From assembly GCA_037693485.1 (NCBI GenBank), contig CM075345.1, positions 86,820,001 through 86,884,000 of the forward strand: a stretch of DNA of 64,000 nucleotides. The letters run 5' to 3'. This stretch comes from Kitagawia praeruptora (lineage: Eukaryota > Streptophyta > Magnoliopsida > Apiales > Apiaceae). Shown one piece after another: positions 23,449-35,611 of the stretch. A program made the position numbers and the translations under genes. Below the pieces are notes generated by a model that was not told the DNA's origin, made no database searches, and saw nothing but the letters and a program-made list of their open reading frames with translations. How positions within the stretch are numbered: position 1 is the stretch's first letter; each line of letters starts with the position of its first letter.

Positions 23449-24292
23449 TCTATACTATTATATAAATTCCGAAATATTGAAAGTTTTGGTACCTGTTTTT
23501 TGGTACTAAGTGAATTTACTTATTTACCCTTATTATAAAGAAACATAAATACACCTAAAATAAATAACAACATAATATAATTAATGGTAATTAGTCGAGA
23601 TAATACCTTTTATAAACACCTAAAAACATCAATCGTATCATATCTTTCCGTCATTCATATTTTCTTTCCAATTAAAACACGTTATAATTAATGATAATTA
23701 GTCGATTAAGATAATAAAATTAATGGTAATTAGTCGATTGTCTTTTTCACATTAATATAATAAAATTAATGGTAATTAGTCGATTGCCTTTTTCACATTT
23801 ACTTTTAGTTGAACATATTACCTTTTATAAACACCTAAAAACATCAATCAATCGTATTCAAATTAAAACACATTACCTTTTTAATTTAAAACAAATCTAA
23901 ATTAATGATAATTAATCGATTACCTTTTTCACATTTACTTTTAGTTGAACATATTACCTTTTATAAACACATAAACACATCAAATATCATATATTTCTAT
24001 CATTAATATTTCCATTATAATTAAAACACGTTACCTTTTTAATTTACAACAAATCTTACAATCATTAATATATACCCGAAAATATCACATCATATTTCTC
24101 AATTATTAATAAAATATATTAAAAATCGTATGCATTGTTTATAATAAGGAAACATTAATATAATCTTTAAACAAGAGTATATTAAATTATATTAAATACA
24201 AATTAAAAAATTATAAAAATAATGATTATAAAAAATATAATTATAATATTAAATAAAATTTATAATATAATATAATAACCCCGTGCGTATAT
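23449..24292 (+). mobile_element. Degraded short Helitron
   Basis: Starts TCTATACTATTATATAAA after an A, followed by the family's 'TTTTGGTACC' and 'TTTACCCTT' words. It then has repeated 'gtaattagtcgatt' and 'attaccttttataaacacctaaaa' segments. A decayed terminal hairpin, ccccgtgcgtat, lies near 24280, and no CTAG follows. The right boundary is therefore approximate. Confidence 0.5.
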
Positions 24293-24498
24293 CAAAATTT
24301 AGTTTCATCTATAAATTCTATTATCCCTAAAAATATATATTTAGGTTTTTTTTTCTCACTTCTTTTTGTATTTTGATTTATATTTTGTTATAATTATAAT
24401 TTTTTTATCTGCAATATAAATTATACTAAATCTATCTAAAACATTTTAAGATCTACTAAGCTAATGATTGTCTATTTAAAAAATATCTATAACCTTTA

Positions 24499-24960
24499 TT
24501 AATAAGTGAAACCCCTTTCTAATAGTATTTTTGAGTACCAAATTTAGTGTCATTAAATTTTGGTTTCACCCCTAAATTCCCAGGACCATTATAATTCTAT
24601 ACATCTATATAAATCAATACAAATTTATTAATAAGTGAAATCCCTTTTTAATAATACTTTTGAATACCAAATTTGGTTTCATTAAATTTTGGTTTTATCC
24701 CTAAATTCCTATACAAATTGTTCGGTTAGTTTCTTTCTTTTAATTTATTAAAATAAAAAAGTTGTCAATAGGATCATTATAATTCTATAAAAGTTTATTA
24801 ATAAATTAAACCTTTTTTTAATAGTATTTTTGTGTACCAAATTTGATTCCACTAAATTTTGGTTTCACCCCTAAATTCTTAGGGCTGTAATAATTTTATA
24901 CAAATTGTTCGGTTTTTTCTATTAATTTATAAAAATAAAAAGTTGTCAAAAAATCACATT
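24499..24960 (+). repeat. Three imperfect direct repeats of about 130-165 bp
   Basis: Each copy contains 'attaataa(g/a)t(g/t)aaa', 'taatagtatttttgagtaccaaattt', and 'aaattttggtttcacccctaaattc' in variant form, near 24499, 24629 and 24792. Non-coding. The segments 24293-24498 and 24961-25242 hold nothing I recognise. Confidence 0.65.
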
Positions 24961-25242
24961 GTAAGTGAAACATATTGTAACTACAATTCTCATACTGTAA
25001 ATTATTGTGTATAGACTCTTATTACTTCTTCGTGCTATATAAATTTATAATAAATTAATTATAATTCAATTGTAACTGAAATTCTTGAAACCTATCGAAC
25101 CTATATGAATAATTTTACAGAAAAGGAGCTCATAAATGGTTTAATTATATTTATTTTATTACAAGTAGTTAATTCATCATTAGGGTAATTTAGATCATCC
25201 CAAATAGCAACTCATATGTAAAATTATAATTATATACAGAAA

Positions 25243-28027
25243 TCTATACTATTATATAAATTCCGGAACATTAAAAGTTTTGGTACCTGTTTTTTTTTAC
25301 CAATTTTTTGGTACTTCGTGAATTTACTTATTTACCCTTTATTAAAAATATAATTAAATATATGATATTTATACCTTTAAAACACCTATAATAAATAATA
25401 ACATAATATAGTTAATGGTAAGTAGTCGCTTGCCTTTTTTCACATTAATTTAAATTGAAGATATTACCTTTTATAAACACCTAAAAAATCAATGTATCTT
25501 CCAATCAATAATATTTCCTTTCGAATTAAAACACGTTACCTTTTTAATTTAAAACTAATCTTCATTAATATTTTCTTTCGAATAAAACACACTACTTTTT
25601 TAATTTAAAACTAATGTTACAATCATTAATATATATCCGAAAATATCACACCATATTTTTCAATCGTTAATAAAATATTGTTTATAATAAGAAAACATTA
25701 GTATAATCCGTAAACATGAGTATATTAAAATTATATTAAATTAAAATTAATCTATACTATTATATAAATTCCGAAACATTAAAAGTTTGGTTCAACGGTA
25801 CCCATTGAATTTACATAATTACCCTTACTCAATTACAGATCTACTAACTAATCAATTTTCTTTTTCAGGTTACACATATTATCTTTTCTATTTTCAAGAA
25901 CTAAATAATTTCCTTTTTCAGGTAAAATAAAATATCTTTTATATTTATCTAACTAAAATTTCTCTTTATTAATCAATTTCCTTTTTCAGTTTAAACATAT
26001 AACCTTTTCTATTTTCCAATAACTAAATAATTTCCTTTTTTATTTAAAATAGAATATCTTTTATATTTTATCTAACTAAAATTTCTCCTTTTTAAAAACA
26101 CTACGAGCAATTTTATTTAATAAAATAACATTTATATATAATTACTATTAACTAATCAAATACCTTTTTCAGTCAAAACACATTACCTTTTCTCTAACTA
26201 AATATCTCTTCTTCCAATTATATCATGGACTGTTACATTTTTCAGCAAAACATGTTACCTTTTTTTCTTTCTTCTTACTAAAACCTCCATTTATCTAATT
26301 ATATTACAAGCGTTTCTATTTAATAATAAAAATACTAATATTATAATACTAATAATTAACCAATTACCTTTTCAGCTAAAAATAACATAATTATATATAA
26401 TTATTATTAACTAATCAATTACCTTTTTCAGTCAAAACACGGTACCTTTTCTCTTTTCTCAAACTAAAATCTCTCATTTTCCAATTATATCATGACGGTT
26501 ACCTTTTTTCAGTAAAACACGTTACCTTTTTTCTTTTTTCTTACTAAAACCTCCATTTTTCTAATTATATTACAAGCGTTTCTATTTAATACAAATAAAA
26601 TAATAATATTATAATACTAATAATTAACCGATTACCTTTTCTACTAAAATATATCATTTTTTCTATTTTTTCTAATTACAATCCATTTTTTTCTAAAAAT
26701 ATAACGGGTAGCGTTACTTTCTCATTTTCTAAAAACTATGAACAATTTTATTTCGTAAAATAACATAATTAAATTATAATTACTATAAACTAATCAATTA
26801 ATTTTTTCACATAAATCATGCACGTTACTTTTCTATTTTCTCTAACTAAAATCTCTTTTTTCCAATTATATCACGGACGGTTCTTTTTAATAAAATAAAC
26901 TAATAATATTATAATATTATTAATTAACCGATTACCTTTTTCAGCTAAAACATATCATCTTTTCTATATTTTCTAACTAAAATTCCTTTTATAATAGAAA
27001 TACCACGGACAATATTATTTTCTCATTTTCTAAAAACATTACGAGCAATTGTATTTATTAAATAATGTAATTCAATTATAATTACTATAAACTAATCAAT
27101 TACCTTTTTCACATTCTATTTAAAAATGAAGTAATAATTTTATAATTACTAATAATTAATTGATTATTCTTTTTAACTAAAACCTATCATCTTTTCTATA
27201 TTTTCTAACTAAATCCCTACTTTTCTAGAAATATTACGAATAACATTTATATACTTATTATCAAATCATCTCATATAAAAAAGTAAGCCTCCAAAATTCA
27301 TGTTTTTAAAAAAATAATTTTAGTTAATGATTTTTTTTATATAATATAAAAAAATCCGTGCATCGCACGGGTTTTAGGCTAGTAATTATATAATACCCGA
27401 AACATTAAAAATTTTGGTACTTATTTATTGGTATATGTTTTTTGGTATTTCGTGAATTTACTTATTTACCCTTCATTATAAAGAAAAATATATATGATAT
27501 CTATACTATTAAAACACCCAAAATAAATAATAACATAATACAATTAAAGGTAATTAGTCGATTGCCTTTTTCACATTTATTTTTAGTTAAAGATATTACC
27601 TTTTATAAACACCTAAAAACCTCAATCATATCATATTTTCCAATTAATTAATATCTAGCAATAATTAATATATACCCAAAAATATCACACCATATCATAT
27701 AATCAGTAACAAAATATAATAGAAATTCGTATTACGAATAATGACCATTAAATTTTTAGTAAAAAATCAGAATCATTAGATCTAATTATTAAATATATTA
27801 TATGATTAAATTAATTTATTAAAATTTCAAGTTTCAAATTTTATCAACGACATATTTATTTTAAAATTTTATAATATAAGTTTTAAACCATGCATATCAT
27901 TAATTAAATTTATATTAAATTATTAATATTAAAATTAAAATATTTTAAATAATGATTATGTAAAAATATAATTATAACATAAAAAAAATTATTACATATC
28001 AACAAAAATCCGTGCATCGCACGGGTT
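25243..28027 (+). mobile_element. Helitron, interrupted by a second Helitron
   Basis: Begins TCTATACTATTATATAAA at 25243. Its body, without 25751-27382, matches the minus-strand Helitron of 58788-60812 over most of its length. It ends in 'aaaaatccgtgcatcgcacgggttat' like its relative, but the terminal AAGCTAG is missing, so the last bases are lost or mutated. No protein is encoded. Confidence 0.62.
25751..27382 (+). mobile_element. Complete 1.63-kb non-autonomous Helitron
   Basis: 5' TCTATACTATTATATAAA after A; 3' hairpin CCGTGCATCGCACGG, then GTTTTAGGCTAG and T. The matching place in the related Helitron near 59605 lacks this insert, giving an empty-site comparison. The body is built of repeated 'aattacctttttcag..aaaacacgttaccttttct' and 'ccaattatatcacgg' modules. 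Non-coding. Confidence 0.82.
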
Positions 28028-29005
28028 ATTTTATTATATTAATAAAATAAAAACACCTTCGTTAAAAAGAAAAATCTATATCTATACTATTATATAAAAG
28101 CCGAAACATTAAAAGTTTGGTTGGTCGGTACCTATTGATTTTACTTATTTACCCTTATTTAATTACAAATAAAATTCATCCTATTAACTAATTAATTTTT
28201 TTTTTTTATTAAACATATTACCTTTTCTATTTTTCACTAACTAATTAATTTCCCTTTTCAGATAAAACACAATATATTTTATATTATATCTAACTAAAAT
28301 TTCTTCTTTCTTATAAACACTACGAGCAATTTTGTTTGATAAAATAACATAATTATATTATAACTAGTATTAACTGAGCAATTACTTTTTTCAGCAAAAA
28401 CATGTTACCTTTTCTTTATTCTGTAACTAAAATATCTCTTTTTCCAATTCTATCATGGCGGTTCTATTTAATAAATAATAATATTATAATACTAATAATT
28501 ACCGATTACTTTTTTCAGTTAAAACGTATAATCTTTTACATATTTCATAATTAAAATTACTTTTTTCTATAAATATCACGTGCAACATTAATTTCGCACT
28601 ATCTAAAGACACTACGAGCAATTTAATTTTGTGAAATAACATAAATTAAATTATAATTGCTATAAACTAATCAATTACCTTTTTCACCTAAAACATGTCA
28701 TCTTTTTAATTTTCACACTACCTTTTCTATTTTCTCTAACTAAAATTTATCCTTTTTCAATTATATCACGGGCGATTCTATATAAACATTACCTTTTCTA
28801 TTTTCTCTAACTAAAATCTATCTGTTTTCAATTAAATCACGGGCGGTTTTATTTAATAAAGTAAAATAACAAAATTATAATATTAATAATTAACCGATTT
28901 AGTTTTTTAGGTAAAATGTATCATCTTTTCTATATTTTCTAACTAAAAACCCTATTTTTTTTAAAATATCACGGGCAACATTAATTTTTCCTTTTTTTAA
29001 AACAT

Positions 29006-29021
29006 TACGAGCAATTTTATT
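29006..29021. repeat. LINE-2 target-site duplication, left copy
   Basis: tacgagcaattttatt, identical to 43013-43028. Confidence 0.88.
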
Positions 29022-29267
29022 ATTTTTTTTTTTTGATAAACCAGGAATATATTAAAACAAGAGCAGCAAGCTGCTAGAATTACATCCAGAATTTTCTTAG
29101 GAACAGATGCTAGAATTACATCCAGAATTTTCTTAGGAACAGAACTCAACTGAAACACAAACCAAAACCTTAATATAGTACTAGAGCTGCAAATAGAAAA
29201 CTAAGACGAACACACACTGAAGCCAGCAAAATGAAACGTGCACATAAGGTAGAGCAAAAAAACGAAC

Positions 29268-30101
29268 TCAGACATCAGAAGCATAATAGTTCCTTTCCAT
29301 CATTGTCTCATCATCCAGCAAAGCGAACTGCAAGTAAAGTTCATCTACTTCCATGAGACCCGGATCAATCAGCAAATTTTCAACCACTGCGTCATCAAGC
29401 TTCAAACTCTTTTCCTCAATTACTATACCTTTAGAAGTAGTAGGTGCATCTCTCATTGTTGCCAAAGTAGAATCCAGAGAACCTTTAACCGCACTATCCA
29501 GCACATCTTTGACACGAACTCCTTTGGAAATTTCCTCCTCCATGTCAATGACAATCTTCTTAAAAGCTTTGGAAATAGGAACAAGGCCTCCACTATCAAG
29601 AATGTTGATCGCCAAAGGACTCAAAAGTCTGTCCTTGTTAAAAGCAAAATCCTCCAGGACTTTGTTTTTTCCTTTATCAATATAACCAGACCCTTCATGT
29701 TTATTTGCCTCAACACCCAATACCAAAGGTTCACCAGGTTGAACTTTGTGAACAGAAGGTAATGAAATCACCTCATTTGTACCCAGGGCTGAACCAGGAT
29801 GTGCTATACCATTAGACCCTTCCACCACTTCTTCAACCCTTACAACATTACCTAAGTCGCCGCCCTGAGTTTCATCAGCAAAAGCAGGTATCACCATCCA
29901 CTCCTGTTCCAGTTCCATCAATTCTAATATCTGATTTTCATTAGGATCCTGAGGAGGAACCTGAATGTTAGGACCAAACACAAATTCTCCCTGGATCACC
30001 TCACTTTGAGCCACCTCTCCAATTCCAAAATTCAGCATAACTTCAAATGGGAGGAAAAGACCCATATCTCTGTCAAGATATTCTTGTTGTAAAGCCCCCA
30101 A
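29268..30101 (-). pseudogene. LINE-2 ORF3, C-terminal acidic part (after the chromovirus insertion)
   Basis: Minus-strand frame entering from the chromovirus LTR: the apparent first residues (MGALQ) are LTR sequence. From 30087 down the frame is LINE. It continues the N-terminal part at 41279-41772 in frame after one CTTGT copy is removed (GIFGNLQ joins EYLDRDMG). The product is acidic and rich in Glu, Asp, Val and Leu (ENQILELMELEQEW, DDETMMERN) with no catalytic motif. It corresponds in position to the acidic tail of LINE-1 ORF3 but is longer. Unsplit, ORF3 would have about 437 codons with one internal TAG. Confidence 0.75.
30083..30087. repeat. Chromovirus A TSD, left copy (cttgt)
   Basis: cttgt directly before TGTAA of the left LTR; the same five bases follow the right LTR at 41274-41278. 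Confidence 0.9.
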
Positions 30102-33100
30102 ACCCGGGTCAGGAGATTTGGTCGTTACCTAAAAATCCTCAAAATAAAATCACCACTTTAATAAAACATTTTTCCTTGTAATTGTCCAAAATTGAAATAT
30201 AACCTCTGTGACCCAAACAATCCAAGATCTTTTAGGTTATAGTGCTAGAAACAAGAATCCAAGTTCCATAAAATAGCAACTTTCTGCTTTACCACATTCT
30301 CTTAGATCAAAACTTAAATTACTGGTATGACTTCGATAAGAAGTATACCAGGTTAACTAATCTAATACATAATAACAACTATAAGAGTTAAACTAAATAA
30401 AATAGACCTTACACTGGATCAGGATATCACACGTCAAGTCATCTTCAAGATAGCGTCCGCTTCTTCTCTTTTTGAATTGTGCGAATATGTCTCGCCAAAC
30501 TACCTTACTGAAAAGTTAGGGTTTCGAAACAAACAAGTATGAGCGGAAGAAATGCTCAGCAAGTGTGTAGTAAAATAGGAATAATAATAAATCATTGTTA
30601 AAGAAAACAAATATCATCTATCAAAAACTCAAATCATGAGAGAAGTATTTTGAATCAAAATCTATCAACACAGAATGGATTAAAATAAAGTATGAAGTGG
30701 TATTCAGACATGATAGGTTCAGTGCTCTACTAGTGGGATCCCGACTACCTAAACAATTGGGTTAGCTGCACTCCTAACAAGGAAGCATCATTAAGGAATA
30801 ATAGTCTCAAAGGGTATTGACGAGTCCGATACAGTAAATGGGGTGTAAATTGAATAAACAAGAATAACAATAACTGTCGACAGGATCGACAATAAATGGG
30901 ATAATATCATAATTAGCATATTTAAAATAATTTCACTTGAACAATAAGTGAAAGAAAACACTTGCCTCGAATTCTCAGCTATCATGAAACATCACAGTAA
31001 TACTGCTATCATCTTCTATCTTACGGCGTCACGATCTTCTAATTTGATCATTATTTGGTTCAACGCTCTTGCGGTTGCCACGAGTCTAATCCGCCAATAT
31101 CGAGCTCGCGCGTCAATTCCAATATCAAACATAAGACAATACTTTAGTCTCTAGACGACAATTCTAATATTTTCTATAAACGCTTATAAACTCAACTTGA
31201 ACGTATTAACCATACTCACCAATTTCTCTGTTGGAAGAAGATAATCGAAGACGTCCCCTCTGAACATATATGTTTTCCCGTTGAAAAATGCCATACAGTG
31301 CATCAAACAACCACAACCAATACTTCATCCATCTTCATCCTTCCTCACTTAACCCTCACTTATATCCGCCAACAATCCTGAGTCAAACTTTTCACTAAAT
31401 CCCCGGATAAATAAATCTTCTCCGGACTCAGGAATCCAATCTATATAATATTTTAATATCCGTAAATCCTACTAAAAACAAAAATAGGGCTACTGAATAT
31501 AACGGCAATTCTCCATTTAAAAGATCTTTAATTATTTCTAAGTATTCGCTAACAAATAAATTATTCAAATAGCACTTCTACTTTAAATTGGCTCTTATGA
31601 ATTCTCTACAATCCTCCAAATTTCACTAGTTTAATAATATTAACCTCTATTTATACTCAAAACAAAATAATTCCACCATCCATTTTTATCCAATTTAAAT
31701 TCATAATTATTATTCTCACTTTTAACCAAAAATAATTTATCAAATAATTTTACTTTTAATTATCCTCACAATTCTAATTTGTTTTACTCATTCTTAATAT
31801 TAATCCGATTTTAGCCTCTAAAATAATTGGCTCATACAAACCTCAAAATTTCACATAAAAGCTCTATTTTAATTAAATCCATTTTAAGACAATAATAATA
31901 TTATAAATCTTTATTTATTCTCAAAAGCAAAGAATCCATTTTTATTGGAACAAGGGTATAAATCTCTATTTTATTCTAGAAATAAAATAATCCAAGAATT
32001 CATTTTAATCTTGTAAATAATTTAATAATAATTTCGGTTTTAATCTCTAAAATAATCTGATTCAATCCGGTTAATTAAAATAATCCGGAAATAGCAAATA
32101 TCAATCTTCCAAAATAAAACCGTATTTATCTCTATTTATTCATAATTATTCCATCTTTTATCAACGAATTATTAAATCTCTAAATCAAATCCAAAAATCC
32201 CAAAATAATTCTTTTTAATAAGTCAATTATAACATTTTTTTTTCACATAATTTATTACCAACCATTTTAAATAATATTCCTAATATAACAAACTAATTTA
32301 ATCCCTTTTATTATATAAATCCCGATTATAACAATCAATCATTCGTTTTATCGGTACATTAATATTATCAGTACATTATTATTTTATTATTATTCTATTT
32401 AAACAGTTTAATACCAGAAACAGGACATCACATTCATAACAACGGGCGGCGCGTGGGGCCCACTTGCCGCCGCCACCGCCGCGCGTCCCTCCCCTCCCCT
32501 CCCCTGCGTTCTCTCTCTCCATCTCTTTCCCTCTCTCTCTCCATCTCTTTCCCGTCTATCTCTCTCTCTCTCAATCTCTCTCCCGTTCTATCTCTCTCTC
32601 TCAATCTCTCTCCCGTTCTTTCTCCTCCTTCTTTCTCACCCCGATTCAATCTCTCCATCATCTCATCTCTCTGTCAATCTCCCTCGTCTCCCATCATCGC
32701 TCATTTCTCTCTCATTCAATCTCTTTACCCAATCTCTCTGCACTCGCATCTCTCCTCTACGACAACAACAATGGCAACACCTCTCCTCCCCATACTCCGA
32801 TTTCCTATCTCTCCAATTCATCTCTCTCTCTCTGCGTCTCTATCTCCCCTTCTCCTCTCTCGTTACTCCCCTAACAACCACCACCACCACCATCAATTGG
32901 TGGTGGCTGTTTTACCAACATCGACAACACAGCATCAACGCCTCTCTTTAATTCCTATTCATCCCACCAATTACAACAACAATCCACAACAGACCATCCC
33001 CTTATAACTCCGATTCAACATCAACCACCGCACACAAACATTCCACTGCCACACCCTCATCTTTCCGATCACTCCATTTCTCTCTCACACGGCAACACCC

Positions 33101-33808
33101 GAACAAACCATCACTGTGTTTAAAACTCTTGTTTGTGTATATCTATATGTTCGAGTTTTTGTCTAAAAGGGGCAGGAAATGGTCTGAGTTTTGGCAGGAG
33201 AGAGATTTAAATGGTCTTAGTTTTGTATAGATATGTATATGTGGAGTTTGATTTAAGGAGAGTAGCAATCTGTGGCTTCCTATCTCTGTAGTATATCCCT
33301 TTTATTTTAAGTACTCTGTTTGTATATAATTGAATGCTCCGGTTTTTCTGCTTATTTATTTATTTCAAAGAGACCACGCATGGGACTACAAAAACACGCC
33401 GGAACATTTTGTGTCCCGTGAAGAATAAGTTGTGCTAGGTGAAAGAATATGCTGTCTCCTTCTCGTGTTTGTGAAAAGAATTACTCGTTTTCTGTGATCG
33501 AACAATGCTGTCTACTCCTCGAGCTTAGCAATCCGATCTGAAATATTAATCTCATTTTCCCCCCGCTGGCCAAATAAAACGAGACTCTAATTTCGTTTTC
33601 TAAAATAAATCCGATCCAAAATTTAAAATCCTCTTTTCCTAAATTTTCCTAATTTCAGTAAATACCGATTAAATATAATATAATAATTACTCCCAAACGA
33701 ATATTAAAATTTACCAAAACACGCTAATTAAAATATATCAGTGCATCGCTCTTAATTAAAATTTAAATATCGAGTAGGAAAATTATTCGAAAATTCACGG
33801 TTATTACA
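30088..33808 (-). repeat. Chromovirus A LTR, left (3' LTR, 3721 bp)
   Basis: TGTAAAGCCCCC...GGTTATTACA. It contains a long CT-rich tract (32490-32760) whose 'proteins' are low-complexity Ser/Leu/Pro translations, not genes. It has one extra CCCCT unit relative to the right LTR. Confidence 0.93.
32490..32760 (+). repeat. CT-rich tract in the LTR
   Basis: Dominated by (tctc)n interspersed with 'aatctctc' and 'cccgttc'. It recurs at about 39955-40225 in the right LTR and, diverged, at 57340-57770 in element C. On the element's coding strand it is GA-rich and lies in the LTR near a GC-rich block, so a promoter-proximal GAGA-type role is possible but unproven. Confidence 0.7.
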
Positions 33809-33821
33809 GTCTTCCCCCCTT
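33809..33821 (-). other. Polypurine tract of chromovirus A
   Basis: Minus-strand AAGGGGGGAAGAC directly abuts the 3' LTR start TGTAATAACC. It is the plus-strand priming site of reverse transcription. Confidence 0.8.
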
Positions 33822-34206
33822 ATAGGATTCCGTCCTCGGAATCAAAATTACGCACTAAACAATTCTGATATTTATTCCGCATTTCGCTTTCCAATTCCCA
33901 CGTAGCTTCCTCAACTTGATGGTTTCTCCAAAGTAGCTTTACCAAATTCACTTTCTTAGTTCTTAACTCTTGCACTTTGTGATCTAGGATCTGTACTGGC
34001 TGTTCTTCGTATGTCAAATCAGGACGGATTTTCACTGGCTCGTAGGTTATAACATATCTGAAATCAGAATGATATTCTCTTAACGCAGAAACATGAAACA
34101 TGTGATGGATGTGCTGAAGGTCTGGAGGTAGGGCCAACTGATAAGCTAGTGGTCCTATCTTCTTGAGAATCTCAAAAGGTCTTATATATCTAGAGCTCAA
34201 CTTGCC
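33820..34206 (-). pseudogene. Integrase C-terminus with chromodomain, relic of pol
   Basis: 126 codons. The integrase end is GKLSSRYIRPFEILKKIGP, LAYQLALPPDL and HHMFHVSALREYHSD. The chromodomain follows (ILDHKVQELRTKKVNLVKLLWRNHQVEEATWELESEM), with Trp and Glu-Glu-Ala-Thr-Trp-Glu at the expected places. In full elements this tail directs integration toward particular chromatin. Upstream there is a TAA just before GKLSS, and no pol homology beyond about 34206, so a deletion joined this stub to unrelated leader sequence. It has no start codon of its own and is probably kept because it overlaps sequence needed next to the polypurine tract. Confidence 0.9.
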
Positions 34207-35051
34207 TTAAACTTGATCAACTCATTCTCTGTCGACGTGAAGGTATATTGGACCCTTTAAAAAAAAATCGACATGTATGTCTTTACTTATTTTGATCACT
34301 GATAACTTTAGGAAACATATGGGTTTATAACAAAACGAATCGTATACGTAAAGCTCACCTTAAATTGAAGTATAATTGATTGTCAAATGGAATATGGTGC
34401 CAGCAAAACCAGGAAGAACACAATGAATGTTAAATCTCTTTAGACGATCTTCCCCCAACACGTGCCATTAATCACATTTTGCATCTTGTTTGTAGCCTTT
34501 TCGTACTCTCTATAATGCTCGCTACATAATTAAAATCGTAGAAGAAACTTCTAGAAGGTACACGCGGATATCTAGGTTGCGTCTTCCTAATTAGTAGCTC
34601 CGGTTGCCCAATTAGCTCAAGCGGCTCCGAATCAGCTGGTTCGTCCATAGCCAAATCTTCGGATGATCTAACCCCTATTCGCGCGATATGTCGGGATACC
34701 TAATAGCATTACAATACTCGTCATCCGATCTAAACTCTTCTTATGCACGACCTAAATTTATCGATACCCTATATCGTAAACAACTAGTAATAATCTCTAA
34801 AGATTCCACAGTAGACATCTTCAGCAACGAGAAGTTCTGTCCAGTTAAGCCTAAACATCTCAATGTTAGCACATCATCTCGACTCATCAAAGTCCTTTCT
34901 TTAATTCCTCGAAAATTTCTTAGTCATCACTCATCCATTCACGTAAAACTTTATTATACAATCACAACTAGAACAACCACAACATTCTTCTTTCCTCCAT
35001 TCGAAAGACTCATTGTTCTCACATTTCACTGTTGGAGACATTATAATAATA
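34207..35051. other. Chromovirus A internal sequence, nothing recognised
   Basis: No gag or pol motif on either strand; short ORFs at 34472-34654 and 34688-35062 lack family features. Confidence 0.6.
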
Positions 35052-35605
35052 ACCAAAGGTAAACCAAACCCAAACCAAACATACCCAGTATATCCCGCAT
35101 GAAGCAGGGTCTGGGGAGGGTAAAATGTACGCAGACCATACCCCTACTTTACAGTAGAGAGGCTGTTTTCGTGAAGACCCCCGGCTTAGTGCACCGAATA
35201 GCAAAGTGAATTAAATACAAAGACGATAATGGTGTGTAAAGTAGTCTACCGAACCTGGGCCCATGGCCTGGATCTCATGGGGCTTACCTACTCGGGCAAG
35301 GGGCACTCTTCTCCTGATCTAGGAAGATCTCCGGCCAAGCTCCCTGCGCCTGCAAAAACAGAAAACAGAAGACAATATGAAGATGAAAAGACAAGCTTCT
35401 AGGCTAATGCTAAACGAGAGAGGCCAACTCTGAGGCTCTCCACCACAGAACCACTCCCTAGAAGAGAATCAACAACTCTAATCTGGCGCCTCCAACAACT
35501 CCTATCAGCTATCGCGTTCTCGTCCAAGTTTAATGCCTTCAAATCCATCCTGAGCTGTTCTTCCCACGACCTCCTCGGTCTGCCTCTTCTCCTCATACCA
35601 AAGGT
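35052..35605 (-). mobile_element. 5'-truncated RTE-type LINE, with 9-bp TSD
   Basis: Bounded by accaaaggt at 35052-35060 and 35597-35605; the element itself is 35061-35596, minus strand. At its 5' side it encodes the last part of an RTE ORF (next entry). Its 3' UTR contains the plant SINE/LINE tail words GCAGACCATACCCCTAC, AGAGAGGCTGTTT and GGTCTGGGGAGGG (plus-strand reading). It ends with a (TTTGG)n-like tail. The same tail words are known from Au/TS-type SINEs, which share 3' ends with RTE LINEs. No tRNA-like SINE head is seen, so LINE is the better call. Confidence 0.8.
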
Positions 35606-35611
35606 GAGCAC
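35399..35611 (-). pseudogene. C-terminus of an RTE LINE ORF
   Basis: Contains RRRGRPRRSWEEQLRMDLK, ALNLDENAIADRSCWRRQI, the pattern RGRP-x2-(S/T)W-x-E..D-x2-DRS-x-WR that closes plant RTE-type reverse transcriptase ORFs. Only the last 60 or so codons remain. The first few codons of the open frame belong to the flank. Not functional. Confidence 0.8.

Noticed and set aside
30948..31154. Identical 68-codon ORFs at 30948-31154 and 38418-38624
   Set aside because: They are the same LTR sequence duplicated; identity reflects LTR pairing, not protein selection.
32453..33007. Overlapping Ser/Leu/Pro-rich ORFs on both strands in the CT-rich LTR tract (also 39878-40472 and 57164-58036)
   Set aside because: Low-complexity translations of (TCTC)n sequence in several frames at once, lying inside LTRs; no domain, no conserved start.
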